A stretch of 64,000 nt of DNA from contig NZ_LBMU02000115.1 of NCBI RefSeq assembly GCF_001005085.2, positions 18,038 to 82,037 on the forward strand, read 5' to 3'. Origin of the DNA: Streptomyces humi (GTDB lineage: Bacteria > Actinomycetota > Actinomycetes > Streptomycetales > Streptomycetaceae). Both the position numbers and the translations under genes were made by a program. The number at the start of each line of letters is the position of its first letter. Positions within the stretch are counted from its first letter, which is position 1. Below, piece by piece: positions 45,568 to 54,565 of this stretch. Under the pieces are notes generated by a model, which worked only from the letters and a program-made list of their open reading frames with translations, made no database searches and was not told the origin of the DNA.

Positions 45568-48357
45568 GTGAGCACCACCCCCGAAGACAATCTCGAAAAG
45601 GCCGAGCAGACCGCGGTGCTGCTCCTGCCCGGTGACCGCCAGGCAACGCCGGCCGAGGTGGACTTCGCCGTGAACACAGCGGTCAGCATCCTCGCTGCCC
45701 AGGGGATCACAGTGGAGCGGGACCAGGTGCGGAAGGTGCTCGAGGCCCGGGCCTCCGTGTTCCAGGCTGATTCCTCCGCGATGAAGAACGACGAGGGCCA
45801 CGTGCCATGGCTCGCCGACGCCAAGGCCGACCGTAAGTGGGACTTCTGGGACCGCTACCGGCGCTACCTCCTGAGCGTCTCCAAGCTCCCGATGCAGGTC
45901 GTGCGACGACTCGACCAGAGCACCGACGACGTTCTCGGTGAGCTGGAAGACCCTCAGCGGGAAGGCATCTGGCGTCGGACCGGGCTCGTGATCGGACAGG
46001 TCCAGTCCGGCAAGACGGGGCAGTTCATCGGGCTCGCCGCGAAGGCAGCCGACGCCGGCTACCGGCTCATCGTGGTGTTCGCCGGGATCCACAACGACCT
46101 GCGCAGTCAGACCCAGCTCCGTATTGACGAAGGGCTCCTCGGGTTCGACACCCAGTACCAGTTCCGCTCGGACGACGACGCGCATCGTCACATCGGTGTG
46201 GGCGCGATGTCGCACGGCAAGCGCCTGAAGGCCGCGTCGCTCACCACCAGTCACGAGAAGGGAGACTTCGCCCGCAAGACGGCGGTCTCCGCGAATGTGC
46301 CGGTGGGGAGCGTCCCGGTGGTCCTCGTGGTCAAGAAGAACCGGCGGATCATCGACAACCTGCGGGACTGGGTGATCGACAACCACGGCGTGGAGGACCC
46401 GGAGACCGGCCGGATGGTCGTTCCCGACCTCCCCTTGTTCGTAATCGATGACGAAGCCGACAACGCCGGGGTGAACACCTCCAAGGACCCCGACACCAAC
46501 CCGTCGGCGATCAACAAGGCCATCAGGCGATTGGTCAACAGCTTCACGAAGGCGTCCTACGTCGGCTACACCGCGACCCCCTTCGCGAACATCTACATCA
46601 GCCCTGACACGGACCACGACGAGCTGGGCCCCGACCTCTTCCCGGAGAGTTTCATCCGCACCCTGCGGGCGCCGTCAAACTATCTCGGTCCCGAGCGGGT
46701 CTTCGGTCTGCAGACCGACGGCGACGAGGAGGACATCGAGCCGCTGCCACTGATAAGGCACATCAAGGACACAGACCTCTGGGTGCCGGACAAGCACAAG
46801 TCCTACCATCAGGTTCCCGACTTCCTGCCCGGATCGCTGCAGCGGGCCATTCGGTCCTTCGTCCTGACCTGCGCGGCACGTCGAGCGCGGGGGCAGGTCG
46901 CCGTGCACAACTCCATGCTGGTGCACGTGACCCGCTTCACCGCTGTACAGCAGCAGGTCCGCGACCAGATCGACGCCCACGTGCGTCTACTCTTCGACGT
47001 TCTCCAGGACCGGTTCAGCAGTGCCCGCGAGGAACTCGATGAAGAGCTGCGGGAGCTCTGGGAGGAGGACTTCGCCCCCTGTACCGAGGACATGACCGGG
47101 GACACGCTCGACTGGGAGGATGTCGAACCCCATCTCCACGCCGCCCTCGCGAAGATCACCGTCATGGCTGTCAACGGTGCTGCGAAGGACGCCCTTCAGT
47201 ACTACGAGCGCCGGGAGACCGGCCTGTCGGTCATCGCCGTAGGCGGCGAGAAGCTCTCCCGCGGTCTGACCCTCGAAGGGCTTTCGGTCAGCTACTACCT
47301 GCGTGCCTCCAAGACGTACGACACCCTGCTGCAGATGGGGCGCTGGTTCGGCTACCGTCCCCGCTACGAGGACCTGTGTCGGCTGTACACGACGCGTACG
47401 CTTCAGCGCCAGTACGCGGAGATCACCGCGGCAACTGACGAACTCCGGCGCGACGTCGAGGAGATGTCCGCCGTGGGGCTCACCCCCAGCGAGTACGGTC
47501 TCAAGGTCAGGACGTCGTCGCTCGGCCTCGGAATCACGGCCTCCAACAAGATGAGGCAGGGCACGCGCGTGCGCCTCAGCTACTCCGGTGAACTTCCCGA
47601 GACGACCATCTTCGACCTCTCCGAGAAGGCGGTCCGCCACAACCACGAGCTCCTCGAGACGTTCGTCGCGCGCCTCGACGCGCTCTCCGCCGGGAAGGTG
47701 GACGAGCGGAGCGGGAGCATCACCTGGAGTGGCGTCGCAGCCTCGGACGTCACCGAGGGTTTCCTCGACTCCTACCTCACCGACCGGCAGGCCCAGCGGG
47801 TGCGGCCGGCCTTCATCGCGGAGTACGTACGCCAGTGTGCCAAGCAGGGTGAGCTGGGCAACTGGACGATCCGCCTCGCCAGCCGACTGCCAGAGGGAGC
47901 GCCGGCCGAGATCGCAGGCCATTCCGTCGGCCTCATCACGCGCAGCCACTCCAAGTCCTCGGACGTTGTTCCCGGCCGCTACACGATCAAGCGCGTACTC
48001 AGCCCCGCCGACGAACTCTGCGACCTGACCGACGAACAGAAGGAGCGTGCGCTGAAGGACACGAAGGAGGCCGCGAGGGGGAAGCTCAACAGGAAGGGCG
48101 AGCCGCTCGATCCCGACACTCCCCGCGGTCGGCCCCTGCGTAACCAGCGCCGCTCTGACCAGCCGTTGCTTCTGCTGTATCCCCTCAGCCCTGCCGAGGT
48201 GGCCGAGGCGTCAGGGGACCCCGAGCCGGTCGCCCCGCTGGTCGGGTTCGCCATCAGCTTCCCGTTCTCCAGCCACCAGTTGAAGACCGAGTACGTGGTG
48301 AACGACATCTGGTTCAAGCAGGACATGGAGTTCGACGACTTCGAGGACGAAGAGTGA
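45568..48357 (+). CDS. Z1-domain SF2 helicase-like protein
   Basis: GTG at 45568 has AGGAGG with spacing 5, giving 929 residues. Walker A is GQVQSGKT (143-150), the DEAD-type motif is FVIDDEADN (about 291-299), and motif III is YTATPFAN (334-341). The Z1 region has GGEKLSRGLTLEGLSVSYYL and the arginine finger motif QMGRWFGYR. Z1 is known from restriction-like operons together with GHKL ATPases. It would translocate on DNA and bring in the nuclease subunits; this is inference from the family. Its stop overlaps the next start (GTGA). Confidence 0.9.
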   Translation: MSTTPEDNLEKAEQTAVLLLPGDRQATPAEVDFAVNTAVSILAAQGITVERDQVRKVLEARASVFQADSSAMKNDEGHVPWLADAKADRKWDFWDRYRRYLLSVSKLPMQVVRRLDQSTDDVLGELEDPQREGIWRRTGLVIGQVQSGKTGQFIGLAAKAADAGYRLIVVFAGIHNDLRSQTQLRIDEGLLGFDTQYQFRSDDDAHRHIGVGAMSHGKRLKAASLTTSHEKGDFARKTAVSANVPVGSVPVVLVVKKNRRIIDNLRDWVIDNHGVEDPETGRMVVPDLPLFVIDDEADNAGVNTSKDPDTNPSAINKAIRRLVNSFTKASYVGYTATPFANIYISPDTDHDELGPDLFPESFIRTLRAPSNYLGPERVFGLQTDGDEEDIEPLPLIRHIKDTDLWVPDKHKSYHQVPDFLPGSLQRAIRSFVLTCAARRARGQVAVHNSMLVHVTRFTAVQQQVRDQIDAHVRLLFDVLQDRFSSAREELDEELRELWEEDFAPCTEDMTGDTLDWEDVEPHLHAALAKITVMAVNGAAKDALQYYERRETGLSVIAVGGEKLSRGLTLEGLSVSYYLRASKTYDTLLQMGRWFGYRPRYEDLCRLYTTRTLQRQYAEITAATDELRRDVEEMSAVGLTPSEYGLKVRTSSLGLGITASNKMRQGTRVRLSYSGELPETTIFDLSEKAVRHNHELLETFVARLDALSAGKVDERSGSITWSGVAASDVTEGFLDSYLTDRQAQRVRPAFIAEYVRQCAKQGELGNWTIRLASRLPEGAPAEIAGHSVGLITRSHSKSSDVVPGRYTIKRVLSPADELCDLTDEQKERALKDTKEAARGKLNRKGEPLDPDTPRGRPLRNQRRSDQPLLLLYPLSPAEVAEASGDPEPVAPLVGFAISFPFSSHQLKTEYVVNDIWFKQDMEFDDFEDEE

Positions 48358-49361
48358 TCGACGAGAGTGTGTGGCAGGAGTTGGAGGCCCACCAGCAGAC
48401 CCCGGGCAGGTCCACCCGGCGGCTCCACCCCGACTCCCAGCACGACATCCAGGTGTCGGTGACGCACCCTGCCCTCCGGCGGATGCTGCTGCTCGGCACG
48501 GACGCCAGGACCGCCGACACCGTACGTCAGGAAATCCACGAACTGCCAGCCACGCGTGGCTTGCAGCTGAACCTGTCGGCGGTGTCCGGCAACCACTACG
48601 AGCTCCAGGTCATGCTCACCGACGACGAACTCACGGAGGTGTTCACCCCGCTCGTCTCCGATATCGCAGAGGTGGTGCGGGACGCACCGACCACCGAGAC
48701 CGCGGCGGAGGCCGCGGTTCTGCGCTACGTCCGGTGGCAGCAGCTGCTGCGCTCCGTGTCGCGCGAGGGCCTGTCCCGACAGGCCCGATGCGGCCTCTTC
48801 GGCGAACTCCACTTCCTCCTCGAGTACGTGCTGCCGACTGTCGACCAGCACACAGCAGTCAGCTCCTGGACCGGACCGCGGCAGACGAACCAGGACTTCC
48901 AGCTGCCCGGTGCCGCGGTCGAGGTGAAGGCGACCACGGCCCGCTCTCCCCGAACGGTCCAGATCGCGAGCGAACGGCAGCTGGACACGGCCGACTCGAC
49001 GCCCCTCGCACTGGTCCACATTGTCCTCGACGACCGGCAGCGTGGGTTCGGTATGAGTCTGAACGCCTTGGTGGACGAGATACGGGCCCGTCTGACCTCA
49101 CCGTCCGCCTCCCAGCGCTTCGAGAACCTGCTGATGCAGGTCGGCTACCTTCCGAACCAACGGGACCTCTACGACCACGATCGCTACACCCTGCGGCGCA
49201 GCGAGTTCTGGACGGTTGGGGAGGGATTCCCCCGGATCGTCGAGGCCGAACTGCCGCCCGGGGTCGGCAACTGCACCTACACCATCGACGTGTCGGCCCT
49301 GGCCACCCACAGCGTGACCGCCGAAGCACTGGTCGACCTGATCCGAGGAACCCATGGCTGA
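48354..49361 (+). CDS. PD-(D/E)XK motif protein (DUF4420-type)
   Basis: GTG at 48354 overlaps the Z1 stop. The 335-residue protein has a nuclease core RCGLFGELHFLLEYVLP, then TNQDFQLPGAAVEVKATT with Asp and ExK catalytic residues in the expected spacing, followed by IASERQLDTADSTPLALVHI. This is the DUF4420 family, the predicted restriction nuclease of GHKL-Z1 operons. It overlaps the AIPR gene by eight bases. Confidence 0.85.
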   Translation: MIDESVWQELEAHQQTPGRSTRRLHPDSQHDIQVSVTHPALRRMLLLGTDARTADTVRQEIHELPATRGLQLNLSAVSGNHYELQVMLTDDELTEVFTPLVSDIAEVVRDAPTTETAAEAAVLRYVRWQQLLRSVSREGLSRQARCGLFGELHFLLEYVLPTVDQHTAVSSWTGPRQTNQDFQLPGAAVEVKATTARSPRTVQIASERQLDTADSTPLALVHIVLDDRQRGFGMSLNALVDEIRARLTSPSASQRFENLLMQVGYLPNQRDLYDHDRYTLRRSEFWTVGEGFPRIVEAELPPGVGNCTYTIDVSALATHSVTAEALVDLIRGTHG

Positions 49362-51372
49362 GCACGACCTCAACGACTACTCACGCGCGCTGGTGACCGA
49401 CATCCAGGCGCTGGCGGACGCCGAGGGCGGCTCGATCCCGAACACGTTCACCCAGCATGTACTCGAGATCCTCGAGGAGGCCGGGGTCGTCGCCGACGCA
49501 GCGCTCGCCTACCACTCCTCCCGGGGGCTGGAGGTCTACGGCTACGGCCTGCCCGAGGACGGGTCAAGCCTCGATCTCTACACCACCGACTTCAACTTGA
49601 CCCCGTTGAGCAGCAAGCTGACCAAGGCCGAGTCCGACAGGCTCTTCCGCAGGCTGTTCGCGTTCCTGGGCAAGCACGGGGCCATCCGCCCCAACCAGCA
49701 GGACAACACCGACGTGCACGACATGTGCGTCGGTGTGGAGAAGGCGCTGTCGGAGGTTCCGAAGATTCGCCTCTTCCTCCTCAGCAACCGGGTCAGCACG
49801 ACGAGCGCCCCGGGGCCCGGGGAGTTCGAGGGGATCCCTGTCACGCACGAGCTCTGGGACCTTGCGCGGCTCCACAGGCACGAGACCTCCGGGAGCATCG
49901 GCGAGCCCATCAAGGTAACCTTCGAGCGTCCCCTCCCCTGCCTGGCGGCGCACAGCGACGAGCCGAACTACTCGGTCGTCCTGGCCGTCATCCCCGGCCG
50001 ACAGCTTGCCGAACTGTACAAGGAGCACCGGACCCGGCTGCTCGAACTCAACGTCCGGTCCTTCCTCCAGACCCGTGGTGGCGTGAACAAGGGCATCCGC
50101 GAAACCTTGCTGAAGGATCCGAGCCGCTTCCTCGCCTACAACAACGGCGTGACCGCCACCGCCTCGGACGTGGACTTCGAGACCGACGAGCACGGCAGCC
50201 CCGTCGCCATCAGGAGCATGACCGGCCTCCAGATCGTCAACGGCGGACAGACCACCGCCTCGCTGCACCACGTCCTGACTCAGGACAAGCGGGACTTGGA
50301 CGGGGTCCACGTGCAAATGAAACTCACGATCGTCGATCCCGCGTACCTGTCCGAGATCGTTCCGAGGATCTCCCAGTACTCCAACACCCAGAACAAGGTG
50401 ACGTTGGTCGACTTCAGCTCGAACCACGAGTTCCACGTCGCCTTCGAGCGTGTCTCCCGCAGCCTGTGGGCCCCTGCGACCGACGGCAGCGGTCAGGAGA
50501 CGCGATGGTTCTACGAGCGGGCACGGGGTCAGTACACCGACAAGTCCGCCGAGCACGAGACCCGCGCCGCCCAGCGCAAGTTCAAGCTGATCACGCCGAG
50601 CCGACAGAGATTCAGCAAGTCCGACCTGGCCACCTTCGTACACTCCTGGGAGCAGCTCCCGTACTGGGTGAGTCGCGGCGCCCAGAAGAACTTCGCCCAC
50701 TTCATGGAGCGGATCGAGAAGTCCGATCCCGTCGTGGACGTGCAGTACTGCAAGCGCGCCATAGCCACTGCACTCCTCTTCCAGGCTGCCGACCGGATCG
50801 CCCGTGCGCACTCGGCCGGCAGCCACAAACGGCTGATCACGACCTACACGGTCGCCCGGCTCTCGCTCGCCGCCGAGAAGCGGATCGACCTCGACAGGAT
50901 CTGGAACGAGCAGGGCACCACGGACGCCCTGGAGAACGCCCTCGACGAACTCTGTCCCTTGATCATGGAGACGGTGATCTCCGGCGACCGGCACGTCTCG
51001 GAGTGGGCGAAGAAGCCCGACTGCTGGGACGAGGTTTCCCGCATCCCGTGGACGCTTCCCGACGTGCTGAGCGCCGAGCTCACGGCCGAGCCCTTCGAGA
51101 TCGCCTCCCCCGAGAGCACCGAGTCCGACGAGGCCGAAGCCGCCGTCGAGGACATCCCCAGCGAGGAGTGGCAGGCTCTCGCGGACTGGGCCCGCGAAGG
51201 CCGGCTCCTGCGCGCCGTGGACAGGCAACTCGCCGACCGTGTCGCGCAGCGGCTCTCCCAGGGGCGACGGGTCACCGGGACCCAGGCCAGGCAGGCGATG
51301 GAGGTCTACGAAGAGGCCCTGCGGCATGGGTTCCACCCCTCGCCCGTCGGCCTCGACCACGAGACCGCGTGA
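49354..51372 (+). CDS. AIPR-family abortive-infection protein
   Basis: ATG at 49354 follows CGAGGAAC. The 672-residue protein carries the AIPR signature: RGGVNKGIRETLLKDP, FLAYNNGVTATASDV, LQIVNGGQTTASLHH and ISQYSNTQNKVTLVDFSSNH. AIPR was named for phage abortive infection and is regularly found with Z1 and DUF4420 proteins. Its biochemical activity is not known. It is the last gene of the tightly overlapping set, and a strong hairpin (51374-51403) follows. Confidence 0.85.
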   Translation: MAEHDLNDYSRALVTDIQALADAEGGSIPNTFTQHVLEILEEAGVVADAALAYHSSRGLEVYGYGLPEDGSSLDLYTTDFNLTPLSSKLTKAESDRLFRRLFAFLGKHGAIRPNQQDNTDVHDMCVGVEKALSEVPKIRLFLLSNRVSTTSAPGPGEFEGIPVTHELWDLARLHRHETSGSIGEPIKVTFERPLPCLAAHSDEPNYSVVLAVIPGRQLAELYKEHRTRLLELNVRSFLQTRGGVNKGIRETLLKDPSRFLAYNNGVTATASDVDFETDEHGSPVAIRSMTGLQIVNGGQTTASLHHVLTQDKRDLDGVHVQMKLTIVDPAYLSEIVPRISQYSNTQNKVTLVDFSSNHEFHVAFERVSRSLWAPATDGSGQETRWFYERARGQYTDKSAEHETRAAQRKFKLITPSRQRFSKSDLATFVHSWEQLPYWVSRGAQKNFAHFMERIEKSDPVVDVQYCKRAIATALLFQAADRIARAHSAGSHKRLITTYTVARLSLAAEKRIDLDRIWNEQGTTDALENALDELCPLIMETVISGDRHVSEWAKKPDCWDEVSRIPWTLPDVLSAELTAEPFEIASPESTESDEAEAAVEDIPSEEWQALADWAREGRLLRAVDRQLADRVAQRLSQGRRVTGTQARQAMEVYEEALRHGFHPSPVGLDHETA

Positions 51373-51373
51373 G

Positions 51374-51403
51374 AGCGCCAGTCCCGGCACCGGGGCTGGC
51401 GCT
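51374..51403. terminator. Terminator hairpin after the AIPR gene
   Basis: AGCGCCAG pairs with CTGGCGCT, with an inner CCCGG-ca-CCGGG stem. It ends the plus-strand operon and overlaps the last bases of the convergent AbrB-like gene, so it probably works both ways. Confidence 0.75.
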
Positions 51404-51590
51404 ACAGGGTTCCCTCCGCCAACAGGTCGTTAATCGCGTCTTCTGAACGTCTCAGCACGATGCGCCCGTCCCCGTCGCTGAACACGAGCAGCCTGGTACC
51501 CGGGCTGATGCCTGCTTCGGCGAGGATCCCGAGCGGGATCTCCACACGGCCGGCCTCATCGACGTCGAGTTCTGCGGGTTCTCGGATCAT
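51402..51590 (-). CDS. AbrB/MazE-like small DNA-binding protein (62 aa)
   Basis: ATG at 51590 begins MIREPAELDVDEAGRVEIPL, then GISPGTRLLVFSDGDGRIVL, the swapped-hairpin AbrB/SpoVT fold. It ends RRSEDAINDLLAEGTL, a helix like those antitoxins use to bind toxins. No toxin gene sits directly beside it. It lies convergent inside the island between AIPR and Vsr and is a candidate regulator of the operators at 43875 or 54209. Confidence 0.75.
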   Translation of the reverse strand: MIREPAELDVDEAGRVEIPLGILAEAGISPGTRLLVFSDGDGRIVLRRSEDAINDLLAEGTL

Positions 51591-51654
51591 CTAGGTCAGT
51601 CTGCCACCCGAAGCACGCCCACGGCATGACCGCCCAAGGTGAAAGCATGGCCTC

Positions 51655-52095
51655 GTGAGCACACACGAAGGATGGGTGAGCACCCCTTGGAGCGCACAGC
51701 TCCGCGGCCGCCGCGTCCGGGACACCGAACCGGAAAAGACCCTCAGGAGCGCAGTCCACGCCCTCGGGCTCCGCTTTCGGCTGCACCGTAAGGTCGCTCC
51801 CCGCTGCACGGCGGACTTCGTGCTGCCCCGGTACTCCGTCGCGGTCTTCGTCGACGGTTGCTTCTGGCACGGCTGCCCCTCCCACGGCACACGGCATTTC
51901 CGAGGGCCGAACGCCTCGCGCTGGGAAGCCAAGATCACGACCAACATGGAAAGGGACGCCAGGAACACCGATGCGGCGAGAGACGCCGGATGGACCGTAG
52001 TGCGCATCTGGGAGTGTGAGGTCAGGGCCGACGCCGGGCGGGCCGCCCAGCGCATCGCCCACGCCGCACACCTCAGCGTCCCTGTTTTCCCGTGA
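51655..52095 (+). CDS. vsr: Very short patch repair endonuclease (Vsr)
   Basis: GTG at 51655 is used; a GTG six codons later is also possible. The 146-residue protein shows VRDTEPEKTLRSAVHALGLR, DFVLPRYSVAVFVDGCFWHG and the C-terminal WECEV, the whole Vsr fold with catalytic Asp and zinc-binding Cys/His. Vsr cuts next to T:G mismatches that arise when 5-methylcytosine deaminates. It is convergent with the cytosine methyltransferase gene (8-base gap), matching its known role beside Dcm-type methylases. Confidence 0.9.
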   Translation: MSTHEGWVSTPWSAQLRGRRVRDTEPEKTLRSAVHALGLRFRLHRKVAPRCTADFVLPRYSVAVFVDGCFWHGCPSHGTRHFRGPNASRWEAKITTNMERDARNTDAARDAGWTVVRIWECEVRADAGRAAQRIAHAAHLSVPVFP

Positions 52096-52103
52096 GGGCC
52101 CTT

Positions 52104-54080
52104 TCAGCCTGTGGTTACCGCAACGTCCAAGGTGGCTTCTGTTCCCTCGTCCTCCTGCGGACGGGTCGGGCAGTAGTCGCTCAGCGGGCAGCTTCCACAG
52201 ACGGGCTGCTTGTCACGACACAGGTTCTCGCCGATGAACCTGATGGCGGCCATGCGCACCGGTGCGTCCCGGCCGGCGCCGAGAAGCTTGATGAGGTTGA
52301 GTCGACCCTCGGTCAGTCGGTTGGTCAGGTGCGATTCGTTCTTCTGAACCCTCGCAGCCACCCGCAACGCACTCTGGCCGACCAGCATTATGTCGCCGCC
52401 GGCCAGCAGCCTGAACAAGGCGAGCTCAGCCGGCTTGAGCCCCATCACTTTGCCGTGATCAAGAACCGAATCCGCGTTCACCCAGACCTCGGGCTTGTCG
52501 ACGACCGGACTGAGCCTGTCCTCCAAGCGCTTGCGGAGTGCTGTTGTCGGGGCCGCGTTCACGAGGGCGAGATAGACGTCCTGCGTCAGTTCCCTGTGCC
52601 CAGCGACCTCGTCCATCACGTCGGAGAGCTGCTTCGGGTGCAGCTTGCTTCCTGAGAGCACCGCCATGACGAGAGCCCCGAGCGGCTTCATCTTCCGGCC
52701 ACCGGGGAACTGGTGCCACTGCCTGCCCGCACGCTGTTCCTTGGCCCAGCGGGTCAGTTCCTCACGTACCTTCGGCCACTTGTCCGCGGCCTCGTCCCCG
52801 GCGGGAACATCTTGCAGCAGGAGAACCCGGGCAGCGGCTTCGCCCAACAGCGGGGGAACCGCGTTGCCGATCTGGCGGAAGGCGTCGCTCCGCGTACCCG
52901 CGAACCGGAAGCGGTCCGGGAAGGTCTGGATCCTCGCGGCTTCACGCACAGTCAGCGTTCGCGCCTCTTCAGGATGGATGTACCAGTAACCGTCCTTGGC
53001 GATGTGCGCGGTGATGGTGCGGCTCAGTTCCTTCCAGTCCAGCTTCTTGTACTTGTCGGTGAATTGCTCCGCGTCGTACCTCTGGAAGTCCTTCTCGTCC
53101 TCTTCCAGTTTCTCTTCAAGCTCCGAGTAGAGGGTTTTGGAATCCATGACCGTGAAGATCCTGAAGTCGTCGTTACGAACCCGTCGCGTCATGTGGTCGT
53201 GAATTACACCCTTATCTGCCCTTCTGCGCATCTCCTTGGCGAAGGAAGGGAGCTTCGGCTCCTGCTGCTCGTCGTAGTCGCCGACTCGGGCACCTACCGC
53301 TTTCAAAGGCTCCGGGTTGAGGGCAGGAAGGTCGCCGATGGCATCCCGAAGGGTGGTCTGTTTCTGCGGCTCGCCCCACGCGAAGCCGCCACCGTCTTTC
53401 CGTGCGAGGAGGATCAGACGCTTCCTGTGCTGCGGCACGCGATAGTTCCACGCATCGACGAGACGCACCTGGGTCACGTACCCAAGACTCTCCAGCTTTG
53501 CCTCAATGATGCGGATCACGCTGAAGTCATCGCCGAGCCCCATGTCGGGGACGTTCTCCATGAGGACGGCACGTGGAAGGAGCCGCTCCACCACATCGAC
53601 GTAGGCGCGCCAGAGTTCCTTACGGAGATCGTGCGGGTCACGGTTGTGGTACTCGACCAAGTGCCGGATCTTGCTGCGTCCGGCACGACTGAACGGCTGG
53701 CAGGGGGGGCCTCCCGCCACGATGTCGATATCGGCTCCGGAGTCCAGGATTCGCTGGACGAATTCGCCTCGCTGGTCGTCATCACCGAGGTCGACGCAAA
53801 GACTCATTCCCGGGAAGTTCGCTGCATGCGTCTCGCGAGCCCGCTCGTCGAAGTCCACGGCCGCAGCGGTGGTCCATCCGGCCCGTTCAAGGCCCAGGCT
53901 CAGCCCGCCGGCGCCCGAGAAGAGGTCGACAGCCAGGCGTTTATCTTTTCCGTAACCGGACTGGACCCATTTCCTGAAATCGTCCGGATCACAGTAGTGC
54001 CTGTGCTTGTCCAGTTTGAGGTAGTCGCTCCGCTCCAGGGGCACGCCGTACGTGCTTTTTGCCCCCTTCTCCTTTGCCAC
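52104..54080 (-). CDS. dcm: Cytosine-5 DNA methyltransferase fused to an endonuclease III-like Fe-S domain
   Basis: GTG at 54080 has GGAGGA upstream; earlier in-frame codons look non-coding. Of 658 residues the first 440 form the methyltransferase: DLFSGAGGLS (motif I), GGPPCQPFS with catalytic Cys (IV), MENVPD (VI), QHRKRL (VIII) and RQIGNAVPP (X). The remaining 190 residues resemble Nth/MutY glycosylases: HGKVMGLKPAELALFRLLAG in the helix-hairpin-helix region, and a cysteine set C621-x6-C628-x2-C631-x5-C637 identical in spacing to the 4Fe-4S loop of Nth. The usual catalytic Asp (VDTH) reads VGQS, so glycosylase activity is doubtful. Confidence 0.85.
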   Translation of the reverse strand: MAKEKGAKSTYGVPLERSDYLKLDKHRHYCDPDDFRKWVQSGYGKDKRLAVDLFSGAGGLSLGLERAGWTTAAAVDFDERARETHAANFPGMSLCVDLGDDDQRGEFVQRILDSGADIDIVAGGPPCQPFSRAGRSKIRHLVEYHNRDPHDLRKELWRAYVDVVERLLPRAVLMENVPDMGLGDDFSVIRIIEAKLESLGYVTQVRLVDAWNYRVPQHRKRLILLARKDGGGFAWGEPQKQTTLRDAIGDLPALNPEPLKAVGARVGDYDEQQEPKLPSFAKEMRRRADKGVIHDHMTRRVRNDDFRIFTVMDSKTLYSELEEKLEEDEKDFQRYDAEQFTDKYKKLDWKELSRTITAHIAKDGYWYIHPEEARTLTVREAARIQTFPDRFRFAGTRSDAFRQIGNAVPPLLGEAAARVLLLQDVPAGDEAADKWPKVREELTRWAKEQRAGRQWHQFPGGRKMKPLGALVMAVLSGSKLHPKQLSDVMDEVAGHRELTQDVYLALVNAAPTTALRKRLEDRLSPVVDKPEVWVNADSVLDHGKVMGLKPAELALFRLLAGGDIMLVGQSALRVAARVQKNESHLTNRLTEGRLNLIKLLGAGRDAPVRMAAIRFIGENLCRDKQPVCGSCPLSDYCPTRPQEDEGTEATLDVAVTTG

Positions 54081-54565
54081 GACCCACTCCTCCGTACCTG
54101 ACGACCTGAACGACCTCCAGGAGATCACGCACGACGCTGCGGAGGCAAGGCTTCCGGCCGGTTCACGCCGCCGCAAAGCCTCGTCTGTCACGCGGGTGAC
54201 CTGCCTGGTGAACACTGCTGTTCACTCACCGTGTCCCATAGGTAACTTGAAGCAGTGTTCTACTCTTGAGCCACCCCATGTTAGAGGACATCCCCTGGGC
54301 TGCTCCTCGGGACTCCCCAGTTCCGGTTGCGATACGTCCACGAACGTCACCTGTCTCAACGAACGCTCGGACCAGAAGGCACGTTCGATCACAGGGCTGT
54401 GCCCCTTCGTTGGGCGCCGGGTGCCGCAGTCACCGTGAACCCCTGCCCGGCACGCGTACCGCTCAAATCTCCTGAGCAGCGTTTCCAGAGCCCTCCCCGC
54501 CGTTAAGATCGCAGCTGGTACTCCTCGGGCGGGGGTGCGGGTGCGAAGCGGTCAGAGGGGCGAGC
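54081..54565. other. Divergent control region between dcm and the double-GHKL gene
   Basis: This 485-base region has no convincing gene. It contains the repeat cluster at 54209-54260 and must hold the promoters for both divergent genes. Confidence 0.5.
54209..54260. promoter_or_regulatory. TGAACA-ctgc-TGTTCA palindrome with distal half-site
   Basis: A perfect 6-bp inverted repeat lies at 54209-54224. An exact inverted copy of GAACACTGCT (54210-54219) recurs as AGCAGTGTTC at 54251-54260. Such a palindrome-plus-half-site pattern suits a controller-type regulator of the methyltransferase, whose start lies about 130 bases away. Confidence 0.5.

Noticed and set aside
54209..54224. Actinobacterial LexA (SOS) box
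   Set aside because: The arms GAAC...GTTC are separated by six bases rather than the four expected for LexA.
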